NCBI GenBank assembly: GCA_938035125.1
Contig: CALHNS010000037.1
Coordinates: forward strand, 1-64,000
Origin: an uncultured Granulosicoccaceae bacterium
Lineage (GTDB): Bacteria; Pseudomonadota; Gammaproteobacteria; Granulosicoccales; Granulosicoccaceae
Length of the DNA: 64,000 nt
Direction of reading: 5' to 3'
Shown here: positions 1 to 9,900 of the stretch, piece after piece
Numbering within the stretch: position 1 is the stretch's first letter
Layout of the letters: each line of letters opens with the position of its first letter
Made by a program: the position numbers and the translations under genes
Notes under the pieces: model-generated
The model's database searches: none
What the model was told of the DNA's origin: nothing
What the model saw: the letters and a program-made list of their open reading frames with translations, nothing else

Positions 1-1
1 C

Positions 2-1078
2 GATTTAAGCCAAACGTTTGAATCCACTCAGTTAACGCTATCTCTTAGCCAATCGATTTACCATCGCAGCAATTCTGCCCTACTCGATCAAGCCCAATTG
101 GGCGTGCTACAAGCCGACGCAACGCTTGAGGCAGCGCGCCAAGCATTAATTGTTCGCACAGCCGATGCTTATTTCAACGTGCTTCGATCAGAAGCAGACC
201 TTGCCTTCAGCCAAGCCGAACTTCAAGCCATCGGCCGCCAGAAAGAACAGGCCGAAAAACGATTTGAAGTGGGGCTTGCTACGGTTATCGATGTGCGCGA
301 ATCTCAAGCCCAATTTGACTTAGCCGTTGCCCAAGAAGTGGCCGCACAAAGCACGCTTGATTCTTCTTTAGATGCGCTGCGTATTCTCAGCGGTGCGAAT
401 GTATCCGACTTGAATCCGTTGAAGGATGACATACCACTGATCGCCCCAGAACCTGCTGTAATGGAAGAATGGGTTCAGCTCTCGTTAGATCAGAATTTAG
501 ACTTAGCTACCGCGCGGCTGCAAATGCAAAGCGCTGGGCTGCAAGTTAAGGCCGAACGCGGTGCAGCTTATCCTACGGTAGATATTCTGGCCATTGGCTC
601 ATCCAGTACCACAGGCCAACAGGGGCGAGGCGATATCGATGCAGGCGAGCTGCGCTTGGAAGTGCGCATGCCGCTGTACACCGGAGGCAGCATTAACGCG
701 CAAGTGGCCCGAGCGAAAGCTGAAGTTACCGCAGCTACCGCCCAGCTTCGCGTGCAGGAACTGGCCACAACCCAGCGAGCGCGAGAATCTTATCGAGGTG
801 TAACCACGAACATCAGCCGCGTAAGAGCGTTACGCCAAGCGCTAGAATCAACGCAAAAATCTGCTGAAGCTTCCGATGCAGGCTTTCGAGCTGGCACGCG
901 AACCAGCGTAGATGTCTTGAGGGCTCTACGAGATACTTTCCGCGCTCGCTCAGATTTTGTTAATGCGCGCTATGATTATGTATTGAATACTCTGAGCCTA
1001 AAATCTTCTGCTGGCACCCTTGGCGAGCAAGATTTGATGGCGGTAAACGCCCTGCTTGAAAACAAAACACCCGAGTAG
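2..1078 (+). CDS. tolC: TolC-family outer membrane efflux protein (5' truncated by window edge)
   Basis: Reading frame is open from base 2 (DLSQTFESTQLTLSLSQSIYHRSNSALLDQAQLGVLQAD...); TolC-type coiled-coil repeats, RFEVGLATVIDVRESQAQFD and FRAGTRTSVDVLRALRD. Confidence 0.9.
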   Translation, partial: DLSQTFESTQLTLSLSQSIYHRSNSALLDQAQLGVLQADATLEAARQALIVRTADAYFNVLRSEADLAFSQAELQAIGRQKEQAEKRFEVGLATVIDVRESQAQFDLAVAQEVAAQSTLDSSLDALRILSGANVSDLNPLKDDIPLIAPEPAVMEEWVQLSLDQNLDLATARLQMQSAGLQVKAERGAAYPTVDILAIGSSSTTGQQGRGDIDAGELRLEVRMPLYTGGSINAQVARAKAEVTAATAQLRVQELATTQRARESYRGVTTNISRVRALRQALESTQKSAEASDAGFRAGTRTSVDVLRALRDTFRARSDFVNARYDYVLNTLSLKSSAGTLGEQDLMAVNALLENKTPE

Positions 1079-2006
1079 TACCACCACACCTCGCTCGCTT
1101 GAGTTCAGCTCAGCAGCCTATTGGCACCCAAAATACTGGCCTACTTGGCTGTTACTTGGGTGGGTATGGTTATTGTCCCGCCTGCCCTTCGATGCAGGCA
1201 TGCGCTTAGGTCGCGGCTTAGGGCTTACTTTATATTGGCTCATTCCAAAACGCCGCAAAGCAACGCTAATAAATCTTAATTTAGCGTTTCCAGAGCTTAG
1301 CGATCAACAGCGTATTGCTCGCGCTAAAGCGGTGTACAAACATGTTGGGATGGCTATCATTGAAACCGCTTGGATGTGGTTTCGCGATACTAAAGAGCTT
1401 GAAAGTCGGTTCACCGTATCGGGCGAGCAGCATCTAAACAATGCGCTTAACAGTGAGAATGGCATGATCTTACTGCAAGCGCATTTTTCCGCTTTAGAAG
1501 TTACCGGCGGTTATTTAGGCCCGCGCTGGCCCATTGGTGCTGTGTTCGATCCACCTAAAAACCCCATGATCGCCGAATGGCTTCTGGCCCAGCGCCAACG
1601 TAAGATCTCCCCTTTAATTGATAATAAAAATATTCGCGACATGATTCGCCAATTAAAAAATGGCCAAGCAGTTTGGTACTCGCCCGATCAGTGCGTGAGC
1701 GCAACCCAAGGTGGTATTCCCACACACTACTTCAATCAACCCGTTCTCACCTCGAACGGCACCGCTCGCATGGTGCGAATGACTAAAGCTACGATCATTC
1801 CTATGATCCCAACACGGCATCACAACGGCAAGAGCTACCATATTGCGTTTTTTAAACCGGTTGAATTCGAACAAGACGATGAATTAAGCCGTACTCAAGC
1901 CATCAATGATTTATTCGAAGAACAAGTTAAACATTACCCTGAACAATACCTGTGGCTACACAAACGATTCAAACCGCCGCAGGGCGAATCTAACCCTTAC
2001 GCCTAA
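1056..2006 (+). CDS. lpxL: Lipid A biosynthesis acyltransferase (LpxL/HtrB family)
   Basis: N-terminal TM, NLNLAFPELS, QAHFSALEVTGGYLG, YSPDQ, QYLWLHKRFKP motifs; 5' end overlaps tolC. Confidence 0.88.
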   Translation: MKTKHPSSTTTPRSLEFSSAAYWHPKYWPTWLLLGWVWLLSRLPFDAGMRLGRGLGLTLYWLIPKRRKATLINLNLAFPELSDQQRIARAKAVYKHVGMAIIETAWMWFRDTKELESRFTVSGEQHLNNALNSENGMILLQAHFSALEVTGGYLGPRWPIGAVFDPPKNPMIAEWLLAQRQRKISPLIDNKNIRDMIRQLKNGQAVWYSPDQCVSATQGGIPTHYFNQPVLTSNGTARMVRMTKATIIPMIPTRHHNGKSYHIAFFKPVEFEQDDELSRTQAINDLFEEQVKHYPEQYLWLHKRFKPPQGESNPYA

Positions 2007-3292
2007 TGAGCAATTCACTCTCTGCTGGCTGGCGCTACCGAGGCTTATCGCGTTTACTTAGCCCTATTTTGATCGTTCATGCAATTTGGAAATCAGCCAA
2101 AACCAACAATGCGCGTTTTCTTCGTGAACGCCTAGGTTTTGCACCCAAGATGAACACACCAGTAAGCTGGTGGCACGCAGCTTCAGTGGGTGAGATTCAG
2201 ACCATTTGGCCTCTACTACAAGCACACATTACGAGTGTTCAAGGGCAAAAAATCGACGGTAGCAGTAACAAAGTTTGGTTAATCACCACCAACACAACCA
2301 CTGGGTACGAAGTACTTCAGCAGCGTTTAAAAAAATCCCAGCTAACGCATTGTGTACAACACGCCTACTTTCCTATTGACACACCTGGCATAAGTGGTCG
2401 TTTCTTTCGACGGATTAACCCAGCACATCTTGTAAATGCTGAAACAGAAATTTGGCCCAACCTCTTCACCACCTTAATAAACCAAAGCGTACCGATTACG
2501 ATAGTGAACGCTCGTGTAACGGCTAAAACGCTGGGCACGATTGATTCTGCACATCCTTTAGCTAAAACATTACGCCCTGCCTACCAAAACGCTTTATCAA
2601 ACGTAACGGTGCTTAGCCGAAACAATGATGAAGCGAAAGGTTATCTTCAACTGGGCGCTGCCGATAGGCATGTGCACGTAGTAGGGGATTTAAAATTTGC
2701 AGATAACCGCCCTTTAACCTGTACTCCACCATTAATGGCAAACGCCATTACACAACCCTATGTCGTTGCGGCCTCTACTCACCCAAGCGAGGAAAACGTC
2801 CTGTGTAAGCAGTGGTTGCAACAGGCCTCATCGGGGCTATTGGTCATTGCGCCACGTCATGTTGAACGCGGGCCTGCGCTCTATGCTGAACTGAAGCAAC
2901 AATATGGGGATCTATTAGCACCTCTACGAAGCCAAGGTGGCGAGCCGAACAAAACACATCGACTGTATTTAGCCGACACCCTTGGGGAGCTACATGACTG
3001 GTATTCAGGAGCAGCAGCAGCCTTTGTTGGCGGATCTTTAATAAAACGTGGCGGGCATAATGTTCTAGAACCTTTTTTCCACAGTGTGCCTGTAGTCACA
3101 GGCCCTCATACCGATAATTTTATTGATGCGGTAAACTGGTTGAAAGAGAAAGAAGCGATTTATCAAGCGGCTGATGCTACCGATGCCGTTGCTGCGCTTA
3201 TTCAATTAAGCCAGTCGGTAACATCAACACCTGCTCAATTACAAAACGACTTACTAGCGAACTATTTAGAACATTTACCTATTGTGCAGTAA
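2006..3292 (+). CDS. waaA: 3-deoxy-D-manno-octulosonic acid (Kdo) transferase
   Basis: WWHAASVGEIQ, NAETEIWPNL, GGSLIKRGGHNVLEP motifs typical of KdtA/WaaA; overlaps the upstream stop (TAATG). Confidence 0.93.
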   Translation: MSNSLSAGWRYRGLSRLLSPILIVHAIWKSAKTNNARFLRERLGFAPKMNTPVSWWHAASVGEIQTIWPLLQAHITSVQGQKIDGSSNKVWLITTNTTTGYEVLQQRLKKSQLTHCVQHAYFPIDTPGISGRFFRRINPAHLVNAETEIWPNLFTTLINQSVPITIVNARVTAKTLGTIDSAHPLAKTLRPAYQNALSNVTVLSRNNDEAKGYLQLGAADRHVHVVGDLKFADNRPLTCTPPLMANAITQPYVVAASTHPSEENVLCKQWLQQASSGLLVIAPRHVERGPALYAELKQQYGDLLAPLRSQGGEPNKTHRLYLADTLGELHDWYSGAAAAFVGGSLIKRGGHNVLEPFFHSVPVVTGPHTDNFIDAVNWLKEKEAIYQAADATDAVAALIQLSQSVTSTPAQLQNDLLANYLEHLPIVQ

Positions 3293-3313
3293 ACGTTCAA
3301 GGAACAGCATTAA

Positions 3314-4555
3314 ATGAGTTTAATGACCGACCTTTTATCTGGTGTTTTTGAAAACCGGTACCGACCTTGGTCAAAAGCAGAAGCGGACACACGTTCTATT
3401 GAAGACATGGCCGATGCGCTGGTTAACAATGTGGGCGAAGGCTCAGGCATTGCACTAGCCACACAAATTTTGGATCGTTTTGAAACATCCGATGATGAGG
3501 CGAAACTGAATTTTTTCTCTCATCTATGCCACAACATGGACATCGAAGCCAAATCGGTACAAGCCACGTTAACCGCATACAGCCGTAATGCAAACGCTAA
3601 AAACTATCAAGACTTTCAAAACGCAATCGACCCTGATCGACAAAAACTAATCCGTCGGCTTAATCAAGTACCAGGTGCCACGCAAAAGCTTGTCTTCATG
3701 CGAGCCGAATTGATTCGATTAAAAGGGCGATCCGGAGAACTTGATCCCTTAGATTTAGATTTCCAACACCTTTTGGGTTCGTGGTTTAACCGCGGGTTCT
3801 TAGTTATGCGCCCCATTACCTGGGAATCGCCAGCTCACATACTTGAAAAAATCATAGCCTATGAAGCGGTACACGCAATCGACAGCTGGGATGCACTGCG
3901 TAGCCGCCTGCAACCTGAAGACAGACGATGTTTTGCGTTCTTCCACTTATCCATGCCCGATGAGCCCTTAATATTTGTTGAAGTTGCGCTTACTGACGCC
4001 ATCCCTTCTTCAATAGATTCAGTGCTAACAGATGAACGAAATCAGATTGAGCCTAATGCGGCCAAAACGGCCGTTTTTTATTCTATTTCTAATTGTCAAA
4101 AAGGGTTAGCTCGCATATCGTTTGGTAACTTCTTAATCAAACAAGTAGCTAGAGATTTAGCTCTTGAATTACCGAATCTAAGTACTTTCATTACGTTATC
4201 ACCCATCCCTAGATTGGTGGAATGGTTCAGTAACGAAAAAATTGAAATAGAAAACGCGACCGATCAAACAATGAGCGAATTAGCAGCTCACTATCTTATT
4301 AATGCCAAACACGCCGATGGAAAACCGTTCGACCCGGTTGCCCGATTCCATTTAGGCAATGGTGCAGAAATTCATGCCGTGCACGTAAACGCAGACTTAT
4401 CCGCCAAGGGCCGCAAGCAATCTAATGGGGTGATGGTGAATTACCGATATGTGTTAGACGCTGTTGCAGAAAACCACGAACGCTACGCACATGAAAATTT
4501 TGTTAAGGCAGACGATGCCTTACATAAACTATCGGCACGAGTAAAACGCCAATGA
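3314..4555 (+). CDS. Malonyl-CoA decarboxylase family protein
   Basis: VPGATQKLVFMRAELIRL, DLQHLLGSWFNRGFLVMRPITWESPA-like region, AYEAVHAIDSWDALRSRLQPEDRRCFAFFHLSMPDEPLIFVEVALT, LSPIPR; characteristic of MCD. Confidence 0.92.
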   Translation: MSLMTDLLSGVFENRYRPWSKAEADTRSIEDMADALVNNVGEGSGIALATQILDRFETSDDEAKLNFFSHLCHNMDIEAKSVQATLTAYSRNANAKNYQDFQNAIDPDRQKLIRRLNQVPGATQKLVFMRAELIRLKGRSGELDPLDLDFQHLLGSWFNRGFLVMRPITWESPAHILEKIIAYEAVHAIDSWDALRSRLQPEDRRCFAFFHLSMPDEPLIFVEVALTDAIPSSIDSVLTDERNQIEPNAAKTAVFYSISNCQKGLARISFGNFLIKQVARDLALELPNLSTFITLSPIPRLVEWFSNEKIEIENATDQTMSELAAHYLINAKHADGKPFDPVARFHLGNGAEIHAVHVNADLSAKGRKQSNGVMVNYRYVLDAVAENHERYAHENFVKADDALHKLSARVKRQ

Positions 4556-6066
4556 AAAACCCGCTATACGATACGCTTTTCGCCCCTCACCGTGATGAGA
4601 ACAAAGCATTTATACATGACCCAATAACAGGGTATTCATTAAGCTATAAAGACTTCATCGCCAATTCAAGCAAAATGGCCGCAGCGTTACAAGAGGCTGG
4701 CTTGAAACCGGGCGATTGTTTAGCAACTCAAGTGGGAAAATCGGTTGCCTCTTTAAATCTTTACGCAGCTTGCATTCAAGCTGGCGTGGTGTATTTGCCA
4801 CTAAATACAGGTTATACCGCAAACGAGCTAGATTACTTCGTAGGTGATTCAGAAGCCAAATTATTAGTAGCTGATCCTGAAAAATCAGCCGAATTGAACA
4901 ACGTTACGACAAAACACGGGGCGCAGCTACTTACATTAAGTTCAGATGGCACGCACGGCACCTTAATAGATGCGGTTAGCGCCTGCACGAGCAGTTGCGA
5001 ACCTGTGGAACGCAACGCAGATGATTTAGCCGCTTTTTTATACACATCTGGCACCACAGGGCGCTCAAAAGGCGCCATGTTAACGCAGAACAACTTGTTA
5101 TCTAATTCTGAAACTCTGGTGTCGTTATGGCAATTTAGCCCTAATGATATTTTATTACATGCACTTCCTGTGTTTCATACTCACGGTCTGTTCGTTGCTT
5201 TGAACGTTATTTTACGCGCTCAAGCTTCACTCATTCTTGAAAGTGGTTTCAATGTAGATCGCATGCTAGAACGCCTGCCCCATGCAACAACCTTAATGGG
5301 TGTACCCACCTTTTACACCCGACTATTAAGTGACGAGCGTTTCAATAAAACCCTGACGAAGAACATGCGATTGTTTGTTTCAGGATCTGCACCCTTATTG
5401 GCAGAAACCCACCGGGAATTTGAAGCACGCACTGGACACCGAATTCTTGAACGCTATGGAATGACAGAAACCAACATGAATACGTCCAACCCCTACCACG
5501 GTGATCGACGTGCAGGAACCGTGGGAATGGCATTACCAGGCGTGGAGTTAAAAGTAACCGACGTGCAAACGGGCGAATTGGTACCTAATGGCGAAATCGG
5601 CGTGTTGGAGGTTAGAGGGCCCAATGTGTTCAAAGGTTATTGGAACATGCCCGAAAAGACTGCGGAAGAATTACGAGATAACGGCTTTTTCATTACGGGA
5701 GATTTGGCAACGATTGATGAGGATGGATACGTCACCATTGTGGGCAGGAATAAAGATTTGATCATTTCTGGTGGTTACAACATTTACCCAAAAGAGATCG
5801 AAGATGTATTAAACGATCAGCCAGGTGTATTAGAAAGTGCGGTAATTGGTGTGCCGCATAAAGATTTTGGCGAAACGGCGGTGGGCGTTTTGGTTGCCAC
5901 AGAATCTAGAATTGATTTAGACGCTATTCAATCGGCCATTGAGGAAAAACTTGCGCGCTTTAAACACCCAAAAAAATTGGTTGTAGTCAACGAATTACCT
6001 AGAAACACCATGGGCAAGGTACAAAAAAATGTATTACGTGATGAATACAGGCATTTATTTACCTGA
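4552..6066 (+). CDS. matB: Malonyl-CoA synthetase / AMP-dependent acyl-CoA synthetase (MatB-like)
   Basis: LYTSGTTGRSKGAMLTQ, ERYGMTETNMNTSNPY, GRNKDLIISGGYNIYPKEIE; 4-nt ATGA overlap with the malonyl-CoA decarboxylase gene. Confidence 0.88.
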   Translation: MKNPLYDTLFAPHRDENKAFIHDPITGYSLSYKDFIANSSKMAAALQEAGLKPGDCLATQVGKSVASLNLYAACIQAGVVYLPLNTGYTANELDYFVGDSEAKLLVADPEKSAELNNVTTKHGAQLLTLSSDGTHGTLIDAVSACTSSCEPVERNADDLAAFLYTSGTTGRSKGAMLTQNNLLSNSETLVSLWQFSPNDILLHALPVFHTHGLFVALNVILRAQASLILESGFNVDRMLERLPHATTLMGVPTFYTRLLSDERFNKTLTKNMRLFVSGSAPLLAETHREFEARTGHRILERYGMTETNMNTSNPYHGDRRAGTVGMALPGVELKVTDVQTGELVPNGEIGVLEVRGPNVFKGYWNMPEKTAEELRDNGFFITGDLATIDEDGYVTIVGRNKDLIISGGYNIYPKEIEDVLNDQPGVLESAVIGVPHKDFGETAVGVLVATESRIDLDAIQSAIEEKLARFKHPKKLVVVNELPRNTMGKVQKNVLRDEYRHLFT

Positions 6067-6831
6067 CAGTACTCGCGCCTTACCCTGAACACCGTCTAAT
6101 ACCGTTTGCCAAGCGATTTCCAACAGGCCTAATTGGTGTTTTGCTGCAATTTTAAGTAATGAGCGTTGTAAGCGAGAAAGAATTTTATGTTGCCAATCGA
6201 GTTGGTTTGGATCTTTTATGCTCGCTCGATCAAAATCTAATAAAACAACAGACTGCTCATTTGATACAGGGAGTTCGGGGCGAACAATGATGTTGTGGGC
6301 ATTCAAATCAGCGTGACAAATCGCCTGTTTATGAAACAACGCAATGGTTCGACCCACTTGGTGCCACAAATCGGGTGTTAGTTGATCGCTAACGAAGGCC
6401 TCGGCAAGGGTCAGCCCTGGCAGGCGATAAGTTAACAAACTGCCTGAGTAGCTGGCTCCATGCCGGACCACTTCTGCGGCATAAGGCTTTGCAACGGGAA
6501 GTTGGAGTTCGCTAAGATGCACAAGAATAGCGAATTCATGAAACGGACGAGCAGAATCTAACCCCGTCCATAGGTACTGGTCTTCACTGACCTTACTGGC
6601 ATAGCCCCCACGTTTATAGTGGCGCAAAACCAATTCCTTGCCATCTAATGACACTATTTGCGTGTTGCCGCGCCCTGCGCTAGCCGTACCAACCACGGCA
6701 TCGGCTTGAGCTAGCCATTCATCATTAAAGTATTCATGATTGAATGCCGGTGCAACACCACGTAGGTGCTGCCAATAACGATCTGTCTGGGTGTCGCCTA
6801 AGGCAACGATACTTTCTTGGCCTAGAAGCAT
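6055..6831 (-). CDS. kdkA: 3-deoxy-D-manno-octulosonic acid (Kdo) kinase
   Basis: LVLRHYKRGGYASKVSEDQYLW, HADLNAHNIIV, LLDFDRAS kinase motifs; small protein typical of KdkA. Confidence 0.87.
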   Translation of the reverse strand: MLLGQESIVALGDTQTDRYWQHLRGVAPAFNHEYFNDEWLAQADAVVGTASAGRGNTQIVSLDGKELVLRHYKRGGYASKVSEDQYLWTGLDSARPFHEFAILVHLSELQLPVAKPYAAEVVRHGASYSGSLLTYRLPGLTLAEAFVSDQLTPDLWHQVGRTIALFHKQAICHADLNAHNIIVRPELPVSNEQSVVLLDFDRASIKDPNQLDWQHKILSRLQRSLLKIAAKHQLGLLEIAWQTVLDGVQGKARVLSGK

Positions 6832-6835
6832 AGGA

Positions 6836-7027
6836 CTACTGGGATGATTCGCTATCCACTAACCGAAATTTCGTACCGCAATACGAACAACTGGCTTCGC
6901 CTGAATCTTCTAACGGAATAAACACCCGAGGATGGCCATCCCAAAGAGAAGCATTCGGTCGTGGGCAGTGCATGGGAAGCTCTTCTCGAGTAACCATCAC
7001 AACGTTGTTGTCTTCAGAGTCTGTCAT
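6836..7027 (-). CDS. Zinc-finger (zf-CHCC type) domain small protein
   Basis: 63 aa; C..H..CSYCGTKF pattern. Confidence 0.75.
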   Translation of the reverse strand: MTDSEDNNVVMVTREELPMHCPRPNASLWDGHPRVFIPLEDSGEASCSYCGTKFRLVDSESSQ

Positions 7028-7042
7028 AGTTAAGGGTTCGTT

Positions 7043-9844
7043 TTATTGTTCGTTAACGTCTAGCACGTGCTGCCAAATACTTCGCACTTCGTGCCGTCGC
7101 TGAGCAAGCTCAGCATTTTCAATTAATCGCTTGCCATACCCCTGCAGCGCCTGACGGTGCACATAGGTGCGAAAAGCCAAATAATGCTCTTTAAGCTGCA
7201 CGCCGTGGGTCTCATCCAAAAGCCCCTCACGGGTGGCCGCTTCAAGCTGACGTATATTATCCGTGAATTCGATCAATTCGGGGTGTTTCTCAGCATACGC
7301 TAACACCAGATATTGAACGATAAATTCAATGTCCGCCAACCCACCAGCATCCTGCTTTAGATCAATTTTATCTTCACTCTCTTTTGAGCCCAGATGATCG
7401 CGCATTTTTCGGCGCATATTTCGCACCTCGTCGCGCAACGCCTCATCGTCTCGGTTTTTTGACAATATTCTGTGCCGAACGTTTTGAAATTGCTTGGCAA
7501 GCGATTCAGGCCCAAAAACCATGCGAGCGCGGGATAAAGCCTGATGCTCCCATGTCCACGCCGATTCCAACTGGTATTTTTCAAACGCATCGATACCGGT
7601 GACCAGCACGCCAGAATTTCCATTAGGCCGTAAGCGAAGATCCATTTCATACAAGGTACCGGCAGGGGTTAACGTAGTCATAAAGCTCACTACCCGCTGC
7701 GCTAAGCGCGCATAAAATTGGGCATTCGGGATGGGTTTATCGCCAGTGGTCATTTGATTTGATCCTGCACTGTTGTGCAAGAACACCACATCTAAATCTG
7801 ACCCATGAGCTAATTCCAGCCCACCGAGTTTTCCGTAAGCCACAATACCCACCGATGCGTTACACGTTTTCCCATTGACTTCAAACTGCGGCTTTCCGTG
7901 CACAGCGGTTAGTTGATCATTAACCAACGTCATCACACCGCACAGAATTCCTTCTGCTAACCAAGTGAGCTGATCACTAACATGCATGAGCGGTAAGTCA
8001 TTAGTAATTTCTGCCATGGCCACGCGGCACTCATGAGCTTTTTGAAACTGCCTTAGCGCATCCATTTGAACATCCAGATCTTCTTCAGCAACACGCGCGC
8101 ATTCACTCATCACACGACTCATCAATTCTTGTTGATTCGGAAAATCTAGAACCGCGGTATGCACCAGTAATTCATCGATAACGATGGGATGCTTTGTAAT
8201 GAAATCGGATATCCAACGGCTTTCTGATAGCACGTGCACCAAACGCTTTAAAGCAGCGGGCTGTTCTATGAGTACCTGCAAATAGCCACTGCGCCCTGCC
8301 ACCACACGTACCAATGCCAAACAGCGCGTTAAACTTTGCGAGGGTATTTCTTCCTGTGCACACAACCCAATCATGGTGGGTATGATGCGATCGATGCGCC
8401 GCTGCGCATTGGCGGTTAACCGCTGATAAATTCGCCCTTCCGTCAGTTCCTCTAAATGGGCTTCTAAGGCCTCATTAATAGCTATGTTGTGTTCATTGAT
8501 CGAATCTTGAATAGACTTAACAACATGCCCCTCTTCTTCAGGCCCTTGAAAAACTTCATCAAAACGTCGAGTAACGGCATCACGATGGCCTTGCAATACC
8601 GAATCAAATTGTTCCCATTGATCGAAACCCATCCATTGAATAAGTCGGGATTTATCGTCATCATTATTCGGCAAATTGTGCACTTGCTGATCGCGAAATG
8701 ATTGCAACGCATTCTCGGTACGACGTAAAAATACATAGGCATCCGTCAGTTCTTTCCGATCTTCATCAGACAGCAGGTTCTTATCAGCCAACAGGCCCAG
8801 CACGGGTAAAAGCGATGCGTTTTGTAGATCTGGATCACGCCCACCCCTGACCATTTGAAACGATTGCACAATAAATTCAATTTCGCGAATGCCGCCATGA
8901 CCTAACTTAACGTTCCAAGTAGCCGACGCTTTATGAGCTTCTTTGCGTTGTAAATTGGTATTTATTTTTTGCTTTAAATCGGCCAATGCTTCAATGGTGG
9001 AGTAATCCAAATAGCGCCTGTACACAAACGGGTTAATCATTGATTGCCACTCATCCGCATCTTCGGGGGTGCCCGACATGACGGCCGCCTTTACCATCGC
9101 GTAGCGTTCCCAATTACGGCCTTGAGTAAGGTAGTAGTGCTCCATGCCTTCAAACGACATTACAAGTGGGCCACTGTCACCAAATGGACGTAGCCTAGTA
9201 TCTACACGATAGGCAATACCATCTTCAGTATTGGCATTCAAAATTTGATTAGCACGCTGTGCCACGCGCCGACACCATTCTGACGTTTCTATGACTTTTG
9301 GCCCTGAAGATTTTCCGTTTTGCCGAAAACCGAATATCAGATCAATATCAGACGATACATTCAGCTCACAGCCACCCAGCTTACCCATACCAATCACCAG
9401 TAAATGCACCTGGTGCTCTTGTTGGTCAAATGCCTTGCCATAGCGCAACTCAATGGCCTCTTCTGCCCAGCTGATCGCTTGTTGAATACAGGCCTTAGCA
9501 AGTGCGCTTAGGGCGGCCAATCGCACGCTTAACGTTGCCCTTTCATTTAAATCAGCTTCTAAAATCTGCAACATTTGAGTGTGCCGAAATTGCCGAATGA
9601 CCCGCTGCTGGGCTTCTAATATTGATGTGTCAATACCTGTCGGTGCAGGCAGGTTTTCAAGCTGTACGAAGGCCTTCCATTGCTCATGTAATGCCTTTTT
9701 CAATTTTTTTGCAGATTGGCTAGCTGGCGCAGCTGCATCGGTGCCGTAGCGCTCTGCCACCCAGGCGCTATAGGGGCTAATATCCAGCAAACGCTGCATA
9801 CCCTCAGGTGTAGATTTAAATTGCGTGTCTGTGATGGCGGCCAT
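7043..9844 (-). CDS. glnE: Bifunctional glutamine synthetase adenylyltransferase/deadenylase
   Basis: Two nucleotidyltransferase halves: GMGKLGGCELNVSSDIDLIF and AYGKLGGLELAHGSDLDVVFLH; 933 aa. Confidence 0.97.
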   Translation of the reverse strand: MAAITDTQFKSTPEGMQRLLDISPYSAWVAERYGTDAAAPASQSAKKLKKALHEQWKAFVQLENLPAPTGIDTSILEAQQRVIRQFRHTQMLQILEADLNERATLSVRLAALSALAKACIQQAISWAEEAIELRYGKAFDQQEHQVHLLVIGMGKLGGCELNVSSDIDLIFGFRQNGKSSGPKVIETSEWCRRVAQRANQILNANTEDGIAYRVDTRLRPFGDSGPLVMSFEGMEHYYLTQGRNWERYAMVKAAVMSGTPEDADEWQSMINPFVYRRYLDYSTIEALADLKQKINTNLQRKEAHKASATWNVKLGHGGIREIEFIVQSFQMVRGGRDPDLQNASLLPVLGLLADKNLLSDEDRKELTDAYVFLRRTENALQSFRDQQVHNLPNNDDDKSRLIQWMGFDQWEQFDSVLQGHRDAVTRRFDEVFQGPEEEGHVVKSIQDSINEHNIAINEALEAHLEELTEGRIYQRLTANAQRRIDRIIPTMIGLCAQEEIPSQSLTRCLALVRVVAGRSGYLQVLIEQPAALKRLVHVLSESRWISDFITKHPIVIDELLVHTAVLDFPNQQELMSRVMSECARVAEEDLDVQMDALRQFQKAHECRVAMAEITNDLPLMHVSDQLTWLAEGILCGVMTLVNDQLTAVHGKPQFEVNGKTCNASVGIVAYGKLGGLELAHGSDLDVVFLHNSAGSNQMTTGDKPIPNAQFYARLAQRVVSFMTTLTPAGTLYEMDLRLRPNGNSGVLVTGIDAFEKYQLESAWTWEHQALSRARMVFGPESLAKQFQNVRHRILSKNRDDEALRDEVRNMRRKMRDHLGSKESEDKIDLKQDAGGLADIEFIVQYLVLAYAEKHPELIEFTDNIRQLEAATREGLLDETHGVQLKEHYLAFRTYVHRQALQGYGKRLIENAELAQRRHEVRSIWQHVLDVNEQ

Positions 9845-9900
9845 AATGTGAAGTGTAGCTATATCGTCAAGAAGGGTCGCTGATCCGTTATCATTAAACC

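Noticed and set aside
6055-6066. 12-nt 3' overlap between matB and kdkA on opposite strands
   Set aside because: Short convergent overlaps are common in compact genomes; no sign of a specific antisense element.
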